Shown one piece after another: positions 47,283-55,782 of a stretch of 64,000 nucleotides of DNA. Both the position numbers and the translations under genes were made by a program. The stretch comes from Novosphingobium sp. NDB2Meth1 (GTDB lineage: Bacteria > Pseudomonadota > Alphaproteobacteria > Sphingomonadales > Sphingomonadaceae). Positions within the stretch are counted from its first letter, which is position 1, and each line of letters opens with the position of its first letter. The notes under the pieces are model-generated. The model saw only the letters and a program-made list of their open reading frames with translations. It searched no databases and had not been told where the DNA came from. Where the stretch lies: the NCBI RefSeq assembly GCF_900117425.1, contig NZ_FPEH01000012.1:62001-126000 (forward strand), read 5' to 3'.

Positions 47283-48199
47283 GGGTTCTCGTTACCGGCG
47301 GTTGCGGCTTCATCGGCGCAAATCTGGTTCCGCGGCTGGCCGCAGCGGGCTGGCAAGTGCGGGTGCTCGACAATGAAATCCTTGGGCACCGCGACCATCT
47401 CGACGGCTTTGCCGGTGAATTCGTCCACGGTGACATCCGCGATCCGGCCGCGCTCGACCTCGCGCTCGACGGGGTCGATGCGGTGGTCCACCTGGCGGCG
47501 GACACCCGCGTCATCGAATCGATTGCCGATCCGGCTTTCAATTTCGACGTCAACGTGGTTGGCAGTTTCCGCCTGATCGAGGCGATGCGGGCGCGCGGTA
47601 TCCGGCGTCTGGTCAATGCGTCCACCGGCGGCGCGATCATCGGCGATGCCACGCCGCCTGTCCACGAGGGCATGGTGCCCAACCCGATCGCTCCCTATGG
47701 CGCGACCAAACTGGCCGTCGAAGGGCTGTGCTCCGCATGGTCGGGCAGCTACGGTTTTTCCGCGCTCTCGCTGCGGTTTGCCAATGTCTATGGCCCGCGT
47801 TCCTACCACAAGGGCAGCGTTGTCGCCGCGTTCTTCCGGCGCATTGCCGAGGGGCAGCCGCTGATCGTCCACGGGGACGGCGAACAGGTACGCGATTTCG
47901 TGTTCGTCGACGACTTGTGCGACGGCATCATGAGCGGCATCGCGCATGAACAATCCGGTGTGCTGCAACTGGGTTCCGGGGTGCCGGTCTCGGTCAATGC
48001 GCTGATCGACGCGATGCGGCAGGTGGTTGCGCCGGAGCGGATCGACGTCGAATATCGTCCGGCGCGGACGGGTGAGATCGAGCGTACCTGGTGCGATGTC
48101 TCGCGGGCGAGAGCCGTCTTGGGCTATGCTCCGGACACCTCGCTGGCCGATGGCCTTGCCCGGACCTGGGCGTGGTTTCGCGCGCGCCGCGACGGGTGA
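47279..48199 (+). CDS. NAD-dependent sugar epimerase/dehydratase (SDR)
   Basis: Extended SDR, 306 residues, close to UDP-glucose 4-epimerase. NAD motif TGGCGFIGANL, Asp ligand in VLDNEILG, catalytic Ser/Thr in NASTGGAIIG, and YGATK for the Tyr-Lys pair. RFANVYGPRS and RDFVFVDDL are typical substrate-site segments. Sugar specificity is unknown. ATGA overlap with the glycosyltransferase indicates coupling; the two likely make and transfer one sugar. Confidence 0.9.
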   Translation: MRVLVTGGCGFIGANLVPRLAAAGWQVRVLDNEILGHRDHLDGFAGEFVHGDIRDPAALDLALDGVDAVVHLAADTRVIESIADPAFNFDVNVVGSFRLIEAMRARGIRRLVNASTGGAIIGDATPPVHEGMVPNPIAPYGATKLAVEGLCSAWSGSYGFSALSLRFANVYGPRSYHKGSVVAAFFRRIAEGQPLIVHGDGEQVRDFVFVDDLCDGIMSGIAHEQSGVLQLGSGVPVSVNALIDAMRQVVAPERIDVEYRPARTGEIERTWCDVSRARAVLGYAPDTSLADGLARTWAWFRARRDG

Positions 48200-48277
48200 C
48201 GGACAGGTGCGACAGCCTGCCTGAAGGGGCTTCGTGAGCCGCTGCGCGCTCGCCCCATTTTAAAACAGCCCGCGCCA

Positions 48278-48326
48278 AACCGTGTCGCAACCGTGTCACA
48301 TTGAGCAATTAGCGGCCCGGTATAGA
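48278..48326 (+). promoter_or_regulatory. tandem 11-bp direct repeat and -10 element before the 117-residue gene
   Basis: AACCGTGTCGC (48278-48288) is followed directly by AACCGTGTCAC (48289-48299), 10 of 11 bases equal. The helical-phase repeat is typical of OmpR-type regulator sites, and GTGTCGC-AACC-GTGTCAC is close to a Pho box. A -10-like TATAGA lies at 48321-48326, about 10 bp farther than in standard Pho promoters. Confidence 0.45.
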
Positions 48327-48350
48327 CCTACCGCTTTTGGAGGGCAGTAC

Positions 48351-48704
48351 ATGCTTCTTTTCATCGACGAGCCGCGCAATATCAAGATCGTCCGCCAGCC
48401 TCCCGAAGGCGGGATCCGGGAACCGCTGTGCAAGGTGAAGAAGCAGCAACTTGCTATCTCGGATGACGTTGTCGCTCTGCTTAAGGAAGACGAAGTCGTT
48501 GAAATCGAAGCGGCTTTCAATCTCCTTGCCGAAGGTGAATCGGCGCGGATCAAGGCTGCCATCGCGGCTTTCCCGGCAACCATCCGCGAAGTTCTCGGCT
48601 ACTACAAGGATGGCGCCACGCCGATGGAGCAGCGCTGGATTCTGGGGGCATTGCTCGAGGGCCTGCGCCTGATCAGGCGTCACGATCGCGAAACCGGGAT
48701 CTGA
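48351..48704 (+). CDS. hypothetical protein in the glycan locus
   Basis: 117 residues, soluble, no signal peptide, rich in helix-forming residues and acidic in the middle (LLKEDEVVEIEAAFNLLAEG). I recognise no family. ATG 48351 has GGAGGG 6 bp upstream, a strong site; the longer open frame from 48282 crosses the regulatory repeat and is unlikely. It is the first gene after the predicted promoter and may open a transcript with sqdB and the exporter. Confidence 0.75.
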   Translation: MLLFIDEPRNIKIVRQPPEGGIREPLCKVKKQQLAISDDVVALLKEDEVVEIEAAFNLLAEGESARIKAAIAAFPATIREVLGYYKDGATPMEQRWILGALLEGLRLIRRHDRETGI

Positions 48705-48776
48705 TCCGGCTGTTGCTGGGCGGGCCGATCCGTTTGGATTTGGCTCGCCGCCAGACACGATTTGGGGGGTAAGAAC

Positions 48777-50069
48777 TTGGAAACAGTCATCGTGCTTGGC
48801 GGCGACGGATTCTGTGGCTGGCCGACGGCGTTGCACCTGTCGAAGCTTGGCTATGACGTCGTGATCGTCGACAACCTTTCGCGCCGGAAGATCGACATCG
48901 ATCTCGCTGCCGATTCGCTGACCCCGATCAGCACCATCGGCGTCCGGCTTGCCGCGTGGCGCGAAGTCACCGGGCGAAGCATCCGCTTTGTCCAGCTCAC
49001 CGTGGGCGAAGATTACGACCAGCTTCTTGATCTCATCCAGCGCGAGCGACCTCGCGCGATCGTCCACTTCGCCGAACAGCGCGCCGCGCCGTACTCGATG
49101 AAGGGGACCCGCGAACGGCGCTACACCGTCAACAACAACCTCAATGCGACGCATGATGTGTTGTCGGCGATCGTCGACAGCGGGCTCGACATCCATCTCG
49201 TGCATCTCGGCACGATGGGGGTCTATGGCTACGGCACGGCCGGCATGCAGATCCCCGAGGGGTACCTGCCGGTCACGGTCAACACGCCGGAAGGTGCCAA
49301 GGAAATCGAGATCCTGTATCCGGCGCACCCGGGCAGCATCTATCACATGACGAAGTCGCAGGACGCGCTGTTCTTCTGGTATTACAACCGCAACTACAAG
49401 ACGCGCATCACCGATCTGCACCAGGGCATCGTGTGGGGTACGCAGACCGACGAGACCAGCCTCGACGAGCGGCTGATCAACCGGTTCGATTACGATGGCG
49501 ACTACGGCACGGTGCTCAACCGGTTCCTGATGCAGGCTGCGATCGGTCATCCCATGACCGTACATGGCACTGGCGGGCAGACGCGTGCGTTCATCCACAT
49601 CCGTGACACCGTGCGGTGCATCGAGCTGGCGATTGCCAATCCGCCGCAGCGCGGCGAGCGCGTCGCGATCATGAACCAGATGACCGAAACGCACCGGCTG
49701 ATCGATCTGGCCCGGATGATCGAGCAGATGACCGGCGCGCCCTATCAGCTGGTGCCCAATCCGCGCGTCGAGGCTGCGGAGAACGAGCTGGCGGTTTGCA
49801 ACGAGCGGTTTCTGAAGCTGGGCTTGCGGCCGACACGGCTTCATGAGGGGCTCGCGGAGGAAGTGACCGACATCGCGCGGCGCTATGCCGACCGTTGCGA
49901 CCGCGAGAAGATTCCTTGCGTGTCGCAGTGGACCGGACCCCATCCCGAAAGCCCTGCCGAAGCGCGTCAGGAGAATTCGAGCCTTGTCCGCTGCGATCCG
50001 CCAGTGCCGGCAGTCGCCCTCAAGCTGGTCGGCAATGACTTGTACGAGCGGCTGCCGACGGCGATGTGA
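48777..50069 (+). CDS. sqdB: UDP-sulfoquinovose synthase (SqdB/SQD1)
   Basis: Converts UDP-glucose and sulfite to UDP-sulfoquinovose, the donor of the sulfolipid headgroup. The sequence carries the family's distinctive segments: LGGDGFCGWPTALHLSKLGY, ADSLTPISTIGVRLAAW, HFAEQRAAPYSMK, HLGTMGVYGYG with the catalytic Thr, PGSIYHMTKSQDALFFWYY with the Tyr-x-x-x-Lys pair, and RITDLHQGIVWGTQTDET. 430 residues with a C-terminal extension of about 35. The TTG start at 48777 follows GGGGGG by 7 bp. Its sulfolipid partner glycosyltransferase (SqdX/SqdD) is not nearby; capsule export genes are. Confidence 0.93.
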   Translation: METVIVLGGDGFCGWPTALHLSKLGYDVVIVDNLSRRKIDIDLAADSLTPISTIGVRLAAWREVTGRSIRFVQLTVGEDYDQLLDLIQRERPRAIVHFAEQRAAPYSMKGTRERRYTVNNNLNATHDVLSAIVDSGLDIHLVHLGTMGVYGYGTAGMQIPEGYLPVTVNTPEGAKEIEILYPAHPGSIYHMTKSQDALFFWYYNRNYKTRITDLHQGIVWGTQTDETSLDERLINRFDYDGDYGTVLNRFLMQAAIGHPMTVHGTGGQTRAFIHIRDTVRCIELAIANPPQRGERVAIMNQMTETHRLIDLARMIEQMTGAPYQLVPNPRVEAAENELAVCNERFLKLGLRPTRLHEGLAEEVTDIARRYADRCDREKIPCVSQWTGPHPESPAEARQENSSLVRCDPPVPAVALKLVGNDLYERLPTAM

Positions 50070-50152
50070 CTGAGTTCGGCCATTTTGGCCGCAATTGGAA
50101 TGGATGCGGGATCGGTTAGCAACCGGGTCGGGACATAACAGGGGGTAAAGAC

Positions 50153-51613
50153 ATGGTGGTTGGCGGCAAGACAGGCGATGGGCAAAAGCCCATGGATGGG
50201 CAGGAGCAGGCTGGCGACGGTGCGTCGCAGGCCGCTTCGCGCTCGTTGCGCGACCTGATGTCCCGCCTGCCCAGCTCGCGCGCGGAGGGCCGGACGGGCA
50301 GCCGCGAGGCGGAGCTGGTCGAGGCGCCGCTGCGCACCAACCGCGAGTATAAAGGGCTCGATATGGTCGAACCGGCAGCGGCGGTCACCACGGCGGCCGG
50401 GACCCAGACCGAAACGCCGACCGCGCCGCAATCCGATGGTCCCTTCATGCTGCGCTCTTCATCGGACTCGAAGGCTGAAGGTGATACCTCCGGACCGTCG
50501 CTGCCCGGTCGCACCAGGCTGATGTCGAAGGGCAGCCTGATTTGGCTGCTGCTCTCGTTCATCGCGCCGATTGTGCTGGGGGCGATGTACATCTTTTTCG
50601 TGTTGCCTGACCAATATGTCACCGAGTTCCGTTTTTCGGTCCGCGTGCCGGTGGGCAACCCTGCCGCGCTGCCGAAATCGAACGGCGGTGCGGCCCTTTC
50701 GGCGCTGTTCGGTGGCAATCCGACACCCGGCAGCGATCTGCTCGATAACTTCACTGTCGCCGATTACGCCCGCAGCCCGCAGGCGGCCAAGGATGTTCAC
50801 GCCAAGGTCAACCTCAAGGCGATGTACAGCAAACCGTCCGATCCGTTTTCGCGGCTTGCCGACACTGCCAGCCAGGAAGATCTGGGTCGTTACTGGAAGA
50901 GCATGGTCTCGTCGGACTACGATGTCACGACCGGCCTCGCGCTGGTTCGCGTCAAGGCTTACGCGGCGCAGGACAGCCTCAACATTGCCAATGCACTGCT
51001 CACGCAGTCGAACCAGTTGGTCAATGACATTGGTAACCAGTCGCAGACGGACACCGTGCGCTTTGCCAAGGAGCAGTTCGATCGTGCCACGGCGCAGGTG
51101 GCCGATCTTCAGCGGCAGATAGCGGGTCTTGCACGTGGTGGTGCTGACAGTGCATCGGTCGGCGTCATCCAGGCCAACACGCAAGTGGCCACGACGACGC
51201 GGGCGAATATCGCGCTGATCCGGTCGCAGATCGAAGTGCTCGAAGGGCAGCTGCACAATCCCAAGGCGCCTCAGATCGTGCTTCTTCGCCAGCAGCTCGC
51301 AGCCAACGAGCGCGCTCTGGCCGATGCTGTGAGCACGGCTAACACTGTCTCGACCAACAACTTCCAGGTTCTGACCGCGCAGCTTGCCAATGCCAACAGC
51401 GAGCTCTCGGCAGCGCAGGCTGCCTTGGGCCAGGCCAAGTCTGCCGCTGCTGCACAGCGGCTCTATCTGACCACCTACGTGCGTCCGACGTTGCCGGAGA
51501 GCCCGGTCGGGCCCGACCGCTGGATGGCGTTCCTGCTGCTGATTGCCGGGGCGGGCATGGTCTGGGTGGTCGGTTTGCTGGTGCGCAATTCGATCCTGGA
51601 GCATCGGCTTTGA
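50153..51613 (+). CDS. kpsE: capsule export inner-membrane protein (KpsE/BexC/CtrB family)
   Basis: Periplasm-spanning adaptor of ABC-dependent polysaccharide export, 486 residues. A disordered N-terminal cytosolic part of about 125 residues is unusually long. TM1 is LIWLLLSFIAPIVLGAMYIF, followed by the conserved FVLPDQYVTEFRFSVR. A long coiled coil spans about residues 300-440, and TM2 (MAFLLLIAGAGMVWVVGLLV) ends the protein. AGGGGG precedes ATG 50153. The stop overlaps kpsM (TTGA). Confidence 0.9.
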   Translation: MVVGGKTGDGQKPMDGQEQAGDGASQAASRSLRDLMSRLPSSRAEGRTGSREAELVEAPLRTNREYKGLDMVEPAAAVTTAAGTQTETPTAPQSDGPFMLRSSSDSKAEGDTSGPSLPGRTRLMSKGSLIWLLLSFIAPIVLGAMYIFFVLPDQYVTEFRFSVRVPVGNPAALPKSNGGAALSALFGGNPTPGSDLLDNFTVADYARSPQAAKDVHAKVNLKAMYSKPSDPFSRLADTASQEDLGRYWKSMVSSDYDVTTGLALVRVKAYAAQDSLNIANALLTQSNQLVNDIGNQSQTDTVRFAKEQFDRATAQVADLQRQIAGLARGGADSASVGVIQANTQVATTTRANIALIRSQIEVLEGQLHNPKAPQIVLLRQQLAANERALADAVSTANTVSTNNFQVLTAQLANANSELSAAQAALGQAKSAAAAQRLYLTTYVRPTLPESPVGPDRWMAFLLLIAGAGMVWVVGLLVRNSILEHRL

Positions 51614-52440
51614 CCCAGACCTATCCGAGCGGCCGGATCTATGCGGCAGGGCCGCGTCGGCTGGCGCTGCGCAATCAGTTCAACGTGCTTTCCGCGCTGC
51701 TGTTTCGCGAAGCGGGGATGCGGCATGGGCAGAATTTCACGCTGGGCTATCTGGCTTCGGGGATCGAGCCGCTGGTGATTGTCGCCACCATCGGTTTGCT
51801 GTTCTCCGCCCTGTCGCGGACACCGCCTTATGGATCGAGCCTGTTGCTGTTTATCGGCACGGGTGTGTTTCCGATCTATCTCTTCATCCACACTTCGCTG
51901 CGTCTGCGCCAGCCGCTCAACGCGGTGGCGCAGCGCCAGCGGTTTCCGATCGAACGGCCTTACGACCACATCCTGGTCCATGCGGTGCTTCACCTCGTGA
52001 GCAGCGCCTTGGTGGCATTCGTGTTCTTCGGCGGACTGTACCTGTTTCTGGGCGTCAACGCGGCCATTCCCGGCGATCCGATCACTGCGGTTGTCTCGCT
52101 TCTGGTGATCCTGCTGCTTGGGATCGCGACCGGCGTCTGCAACTCGGTCATCGCGCGGATCCTCCCGGCGTGGGACTTGCTGTGGCCCGCGATTGCGCGC
52201 GCATCATTGCACTTTTCGGGCCCGTACTTCGTCGCCGCCTATCTGCCGCCGACCAGCCGCGACTACTTTGCGCTGAATCCGGTCATCCACGGCGTCAATT
52301 GGTTCCGCCACGCCTTCTATCCGTTCTATCCCAATCAGTTGACTGATCACAGCTACATCATGGCAGTGACGTTGGTGTTGCTGTTCTTCGGCCTGTTGCT
52401 CGAGGCTGGCACGCGCCGCTATCTTGAAGAAAAGGACTGA
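51610..52440 (+). CDS. kpsM: polysaccharide ABC exporter permease (KpsM/ABC-2 type)
   Basis: 276 residues, six TM helices of the ABC-2 family. KpsM-like traits are FREAGMRHGQNFTLGYLASG near the N-terminus, the cytosolic loop TSLRLRQPLNAVAQRQRFPI, and the end NPVIHGVNWFRHAFYPFYPN. The TTG start overlaps the kpsE stop. Partner of the adjacent KpsT-like ATPase. Confidence 0.9.
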   Translation: MTQTYPSGRIYAAGPRRLALRNQFNVLSALLFREAGMRHGQNFTLGYLASGIEPLVIVATIGLLFSALSRTPPYGSSLLLFIGTGVFPIYLFIHTSLRLRQPLNAVAQRQRFPIERPYDHILVHAVLHLVSSALVAFVFFGGLYLFLGVNAAIPGDPITAVVSLLVILLLGIATGVCNSVIARILPAWDLLWPAIARASLHFSGPYFVAAYLPPTSRDYFALNPVIHGVNWFRHAFYPFYPNQLTDHSYIMAVTLVLLFFGLLLEAGTRRYLEEKD

Positions 52441-52443
52441 GCG

Positions 52444-53196
52444 ATGATCAGGCTCGACAACGTCAGCTATGCCTATCAGCGCGGCAGGAACGAGATCGAC
52501 GGCTGGACGATCGATTTGCCCTCGCATCGCCGGATGGCGATTCTGGGCGGCCCCGAAAGTGGCAAGACCACCCTGGTCGGGCTGCTGGCCGGGGTCATCG
52601 ATCCCACCGGTGGCCGCATCGAACGGCTTGCGCACCTGTCGTTTCCGGCGGGCTACAACCGGGCCTTCCGGTTCGCGAGTTCGGTCAGACAGAACATTGT
52701 TTTTGCCGCCCGTATCTATGATGCCGATCCCGCCGAAGTGGTCGCCTTCATCTGCGATATCATCGATCTGAACGACTGGATTGATCGCCCCATGCGCGAT
52801 CTCCCGGTCCGGATGCGCCTCTCCGTTGCCTACGCGCTGACCTATGCGCTGCCGTTCGACACCTATCTGTTCGACAACATCATTGGCCCCGGTGATCCTG
52901 CAACGCGCGATCTCTGGCGTCAGCTGTACGAAGCGCGGACGGCGACAGCAGGAGCGGTGGTGGCCACGCGGCAACCGCGCGTGGCGGAGGCCTATTGCGA
53001 TTGCGCGCTGGTTCTGCGGCGCAATGCCGCCCCGGTCTTTTTCGAGAATCTGCGAGAGGCGATCGCCTTGTTCGAGGCGGATGCGGCTGCCGAACGACAA
53101 GCTAGCATCGTCGGCCAGGATACTCCGGCGGTCGCATCGCCAGTATTGGATGAAAGCGGTGCCGGAAATCAAGCCATGGCCAAAGTCGCCGAATGA
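52444..53196 (+). CDS. kpsT: KpsT-like ABC ATPase with degenerate catalytic motifs
   Basis: Should energise export of the glycan with KpsM; 250 residues. Walker A (GGPESGKTT, residues 35-43) is intact. The signature loop is degenerate (DLPVRMRLSVAYAL where KpsT has an SSGM-type motif). The Walker B end reads YLFDN, so the catalytic glutamate is Asn145, and the switch histidine position is Arg176 (VVATRQP). The neighbouring GPGD motif typical of this family survives. The C-terminal 60 residues are variable. Either this subunit is catalytically weak or it works with a second ATPase not encoded here. Confidence 0.85.
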   Translation: MIRLDNVSYAYQRGRNEIDGWTIDLPSHRRMAILGGPESGKTTLVGLLAGVIDPTGGRIERLAHLSFPAGYNRAFRFASSVRQNIVFAARIYDADPAEVVAFICDIIDLNDWIDRPMRDLPVRMRLSVAYALTYALPFDTYLFDNIIGPGDPATRDLWRQLYEARTATAGAVVATRQPRVAEAYCDCALVLRRNAAPVFFENLREAIALFEADAAAERQASIVGQDTPAVASPVLDESGAGNQAMAKVAE

Positions 53197-53246
53197 TTCG
53201 ATTTCTTCCATCTTTTCCATCACCGGCAATGAAGCAGGGGCACGCC

Positions 53247-54467
53247 GTGACTGATCATGAACTCAAGCCGTCCTTCGCTGTTATGAGCAGACTCTCGCGT
53301 GCAGGTGTTGCACGCTGCGTGCTGCCCGGCGTTCTGATGTTTTCGCTTGCCGCCTGCGCGACGCAGCCGATTGCCGGCCCGCTTTCGAAGCAGATCTCGA
53401 CGGAGGGTGCGAGCGAGGCGCCGCCATTCCTGCTGGTTCCGGTTGACCGGATCACGCTCACGGCGCTGTCACGCGCCGCACCCGACGGGTTCAGTCCGCT
53501 TGCCACTCCGGCGCCGCCGCCAGTCGTCACGATCCATGTCGGTGATGCGGTTTCGGTCACGCTCTGGGAGTTCGGCTCGGGCCTGCTCGGCCCCGTCAAT
53601 GCGGCTACCGCATCGCAGCCGGGGCTCGTCGGCGCGCAGAGCGCAACCGTGCCGGTCCAGACGGTCGATCAGTCGGGTACCATCATGGTGCCGTTCGCCG
53701 GCGAGATCCGCGCAGCCGGCCTGACCACCCGCCAGGTGCAGCAGGCGATCATCGCCGCGCTGCGCGGGAAGGCCAGCCAGACGCAGGCGCTTGTTCAGGT
53801 GGTGCAGACGACCGACAATGCGGTGACGATCAGCGGCGATGTCAACCGTCCCGGCCGCGTTGCGCTCATGGGTGCAGGTACGCGCCTGCTTGACGCGCTC
53901 TCGCAAGCGGGGGGAACGACCGGCAAGGCGCGCGACATGCTCGTGCAGCTGACGCGGGGCGGCGTTGTCCGTTCGGTGCGGCTTGTCGATCTGCAGGCAA
54001 ACCCGAGCGAGAACATCTATCTGGTTCCGGGCGATCTGGTGACCTTGTCGCAGGAGCCCCAGACTCTGGTCGTGCTGGGCGCGACCAACAAGAATCAGGA
54101 AATGACGTTTGCCAAGTCGAAGGTGAATCTCGCCGAGGCGCTCGGCAATGGCGGTGGGCTCAACGACAGTCAGGCCGATCCGTTCGGCGTATATGTCCTG
54201 CGGTATGAACCGCTGGATGTTGCCAAGTCGCTGCGGACCGAACCCCTGCCGGACTATCTGGCGGCCAACGCGACGGTGCCGGTAGTCTACCAGGTCAACC
54301 TCAAGTCTGCCGATGGTCTGCTGCTTGCACAGAACTTCTCGATGCGGGACCGTGACGTTGTCTATGTCGCGACGTCGGAGTCGGTGCAGGTTGGCAAGAT
54401 CGCGCGGCTCTTGAACGAGATCACCAGCATCGGCAAGAGCCGGACAACGCAGCGCTTTACTTACTGA
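53247..54467 (+). CDS. outer-membrane polysaccharide export lipoprotein (Wza/BexD/CtrA-like)
   Basis: Forms the outer-membrane channel for the glycan. A signal peptide ends in lipobox SLAAC (PGVLMFSLAACATQ). The Poly_export domain (HVGDAVSVTLWEFG to ALVQVVQTTDN) is followed by two SLBB-type domains (VTISGDVNRPGRVALMGAGT; TLVVLGATNKNQEMTF). Start choice: GTG 53247 with GGGG 6 bp upstream gives 406 residues; ATG 53193 overlapping the kpsT stop (ATGA) is possible by coupling, but adds residues before an already long signal region. Length is closer to BexD/CtrA than to KpsD. Confidence 0.88.
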   Translation: MTDHELKPSFAVMSRLSRAGVARCVLPGVLMFSLAACATQPIAGPLSKQISTEGASEAPPFLLVPVDRITLTALSRAAPDGFSPLATPAPPPVVTIHVGDAVSVTLWEFGSGLLGPVNAATASQPGLVGAQSATVPVQTVDQSGTIMVPFAGEIRAAGLTTRQVQQAIIAALRGKASQTQALVQVVQTTDNAVTISGDVNRPGRVALMGAGTRLLDALSQAGGTTGKARDMLVQLTRGGVVRSVRLVDLQANPSENIYLVPGDLVTLSQEPQTLVVLGATNKNQEMTFAKSKVNLAEALGNGGGLNDSQADPFGVYVLRYEPLDVAKSLRTEPLPDYLAANATVPVVYQVNLKSADGLLLAQNFSMRDRDVVYVATSESVQVGKIARLLNEITSIGKSRTTQRFTY

Positions 54468-54682
54468 CCATTATCCCGATGGCAGCATGCCGATTGTTAA
54501 GAGCGTCGCAGGTCCAACCGGGCCGGTGTCAGGATGAATTTGACGCCTAAGGTAGAGAGAAGCACCCGGTGCAAGTGCACCGAGTGCACATTGGGCGCTT
54601 GTGGCGGTCGATTGGTCCCGTCATTCGCTGCTGGTAGGATATGGCAAGAAAAATGCATGATATCGTGAAAAGGAATTCGGTG

Positions 54683-55711
54683 ATGGTCAAGCAAGGTCCG
54701 GCGGCGAAGGCGCTGACTGTGCCGGGGCTGGCCACGGCGGTGCCGCTGCCCGACCCGGAACCGATGCGCATGGTCCGGTTCAATCCGGCCTTCTCGCGTT
54801 TGCTCGGGACCATCGGCCAGTCGGCGGTCAAGGTTCCTTCAATGATGTCGATGCTTGAAAAGCGAGTGCTGTTCACGCTCGCGCGTGAACGCTACTCGGG
54901 GAATGGCCTGATCATCGACGCCGGTATCTTCCTGGGCGCATCCACGGTGTGCTTCGGCGAAGGCCTGCGGCAGAACAAGGTTTTCAAGAAGACCACGAAG
55001 CGCTGGGCCAAGCCGATCATCTCGTTCGAACGCGCCATCATCAACCCCGGCATGCCGGCGTTCTTCAAGCGCAACAACGTCGAAGGTATGGCCGAGCCGG
55101 GCGAGTCCTTTGCCGCCGCGGTCGAGGCCAATATCGAGCCGGTGGCCGATCTGGTCGATCTTCGGCTGGGCGATATCCTCGAGACCGGTCAAGGCATTAC
55201 CAGCCCGATCGAAATCCTCTTTCTCGACGTGCTGAAGCTTCCGGAGATCAGCCGCTTTGTGATGCGGAATTTCTTTCCGAAGCTGATCCCCGGTGTCTCG
55301 ATCGTCGTGCAGCAGGATTATTTCTACGAGCGGCTGCCCTTCATCAAGACCGATCAGGAATTCTTCTCCGAGTACTTCACCTTCATCGGCGAAGTGTGCT
55401 CGACGGCGCTGTTCCTGTGCACCAAGGCGATCCCGGAATCGGCAATCGATCAACTGGAGCAGGGCTTGCCCCCGCGCGAGCAGGAACGTCTGGCCAGCAT
55501 CGCCATGCAGCGTTCATGCGATCCTGCACGGCGGTATATGATGGCGCTTTCCAAGGTCCGGCTCATCAAGCAGCTCTATGGAACTGAAAGCGCGCAAGAC
55601 TATCTGCGCTTCGTCAAGAACGAGTTCCCCGAACAGGTGGCATCGCACTTGCCGCGCCTGAAGGATGCGCTGGTCGCGATCGAGCGCGTCTGTGCCGATG
55701 GCGATGATTGA
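54683..55711 (+). CDS. unknown protein with a methyltransferase-like Rossmann core
   Basis: 342 residues. GNGLIIDAGIFLGASTVCFG resembles motif I of class I methyltransferases, and FFPKLIPGVSIVVQQDYFYE resembles the post-motif strand of sugar/macrolide O-methyltransferases, but the usual acidic metal ligands (DGDHSY-like) are replaced by LFLDVLKLPE. It may modify the glycan or have lost catalysis. I used ATG 54683 because AGGA (54671-54674) is 8 bp upstream; ATG 54641 would add 14 residues. It follows the export lipoprotein by 215 bp with a small hairpin (54567-54582) between. Confidence 0.65.
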   Translation: MVKQGPAAKALTVPGLATAVPLPDPEPMRMVRFNPAFSRLLGTIGQSAVKVPSMMSMLEKRVLFTLARERYSGNGLIIDAGIFLGASTVCFGEGLRQNKVFKKTTKRWAKPIISFERAIINPGMPAFFKRNNVEGMAEPGESFAAAVEANIEPVADLVDLRLGDILETGQGITSPIEILFLDVLKLPEISRFVMRNFFPKLIPGVSIVVQQDYFYERLPFIKTDQEFFSEYFTFIGEVCSTALFLCTKAIPESAIDQLEQGLPPREQERLASIAMQRSCDPARRYMMALSKVRLIKQLYGTESAQDYLRFVKNEFPEQVASHLPRLKDALVAIERVCADGDD

Positions 55712-55782
55712 TCGGGGACGTGAGGCGCGGCGCGTGACGCGAGCCGCGTGGCCGACGCGGACCTGATTTGGGGGCGGGGCCG

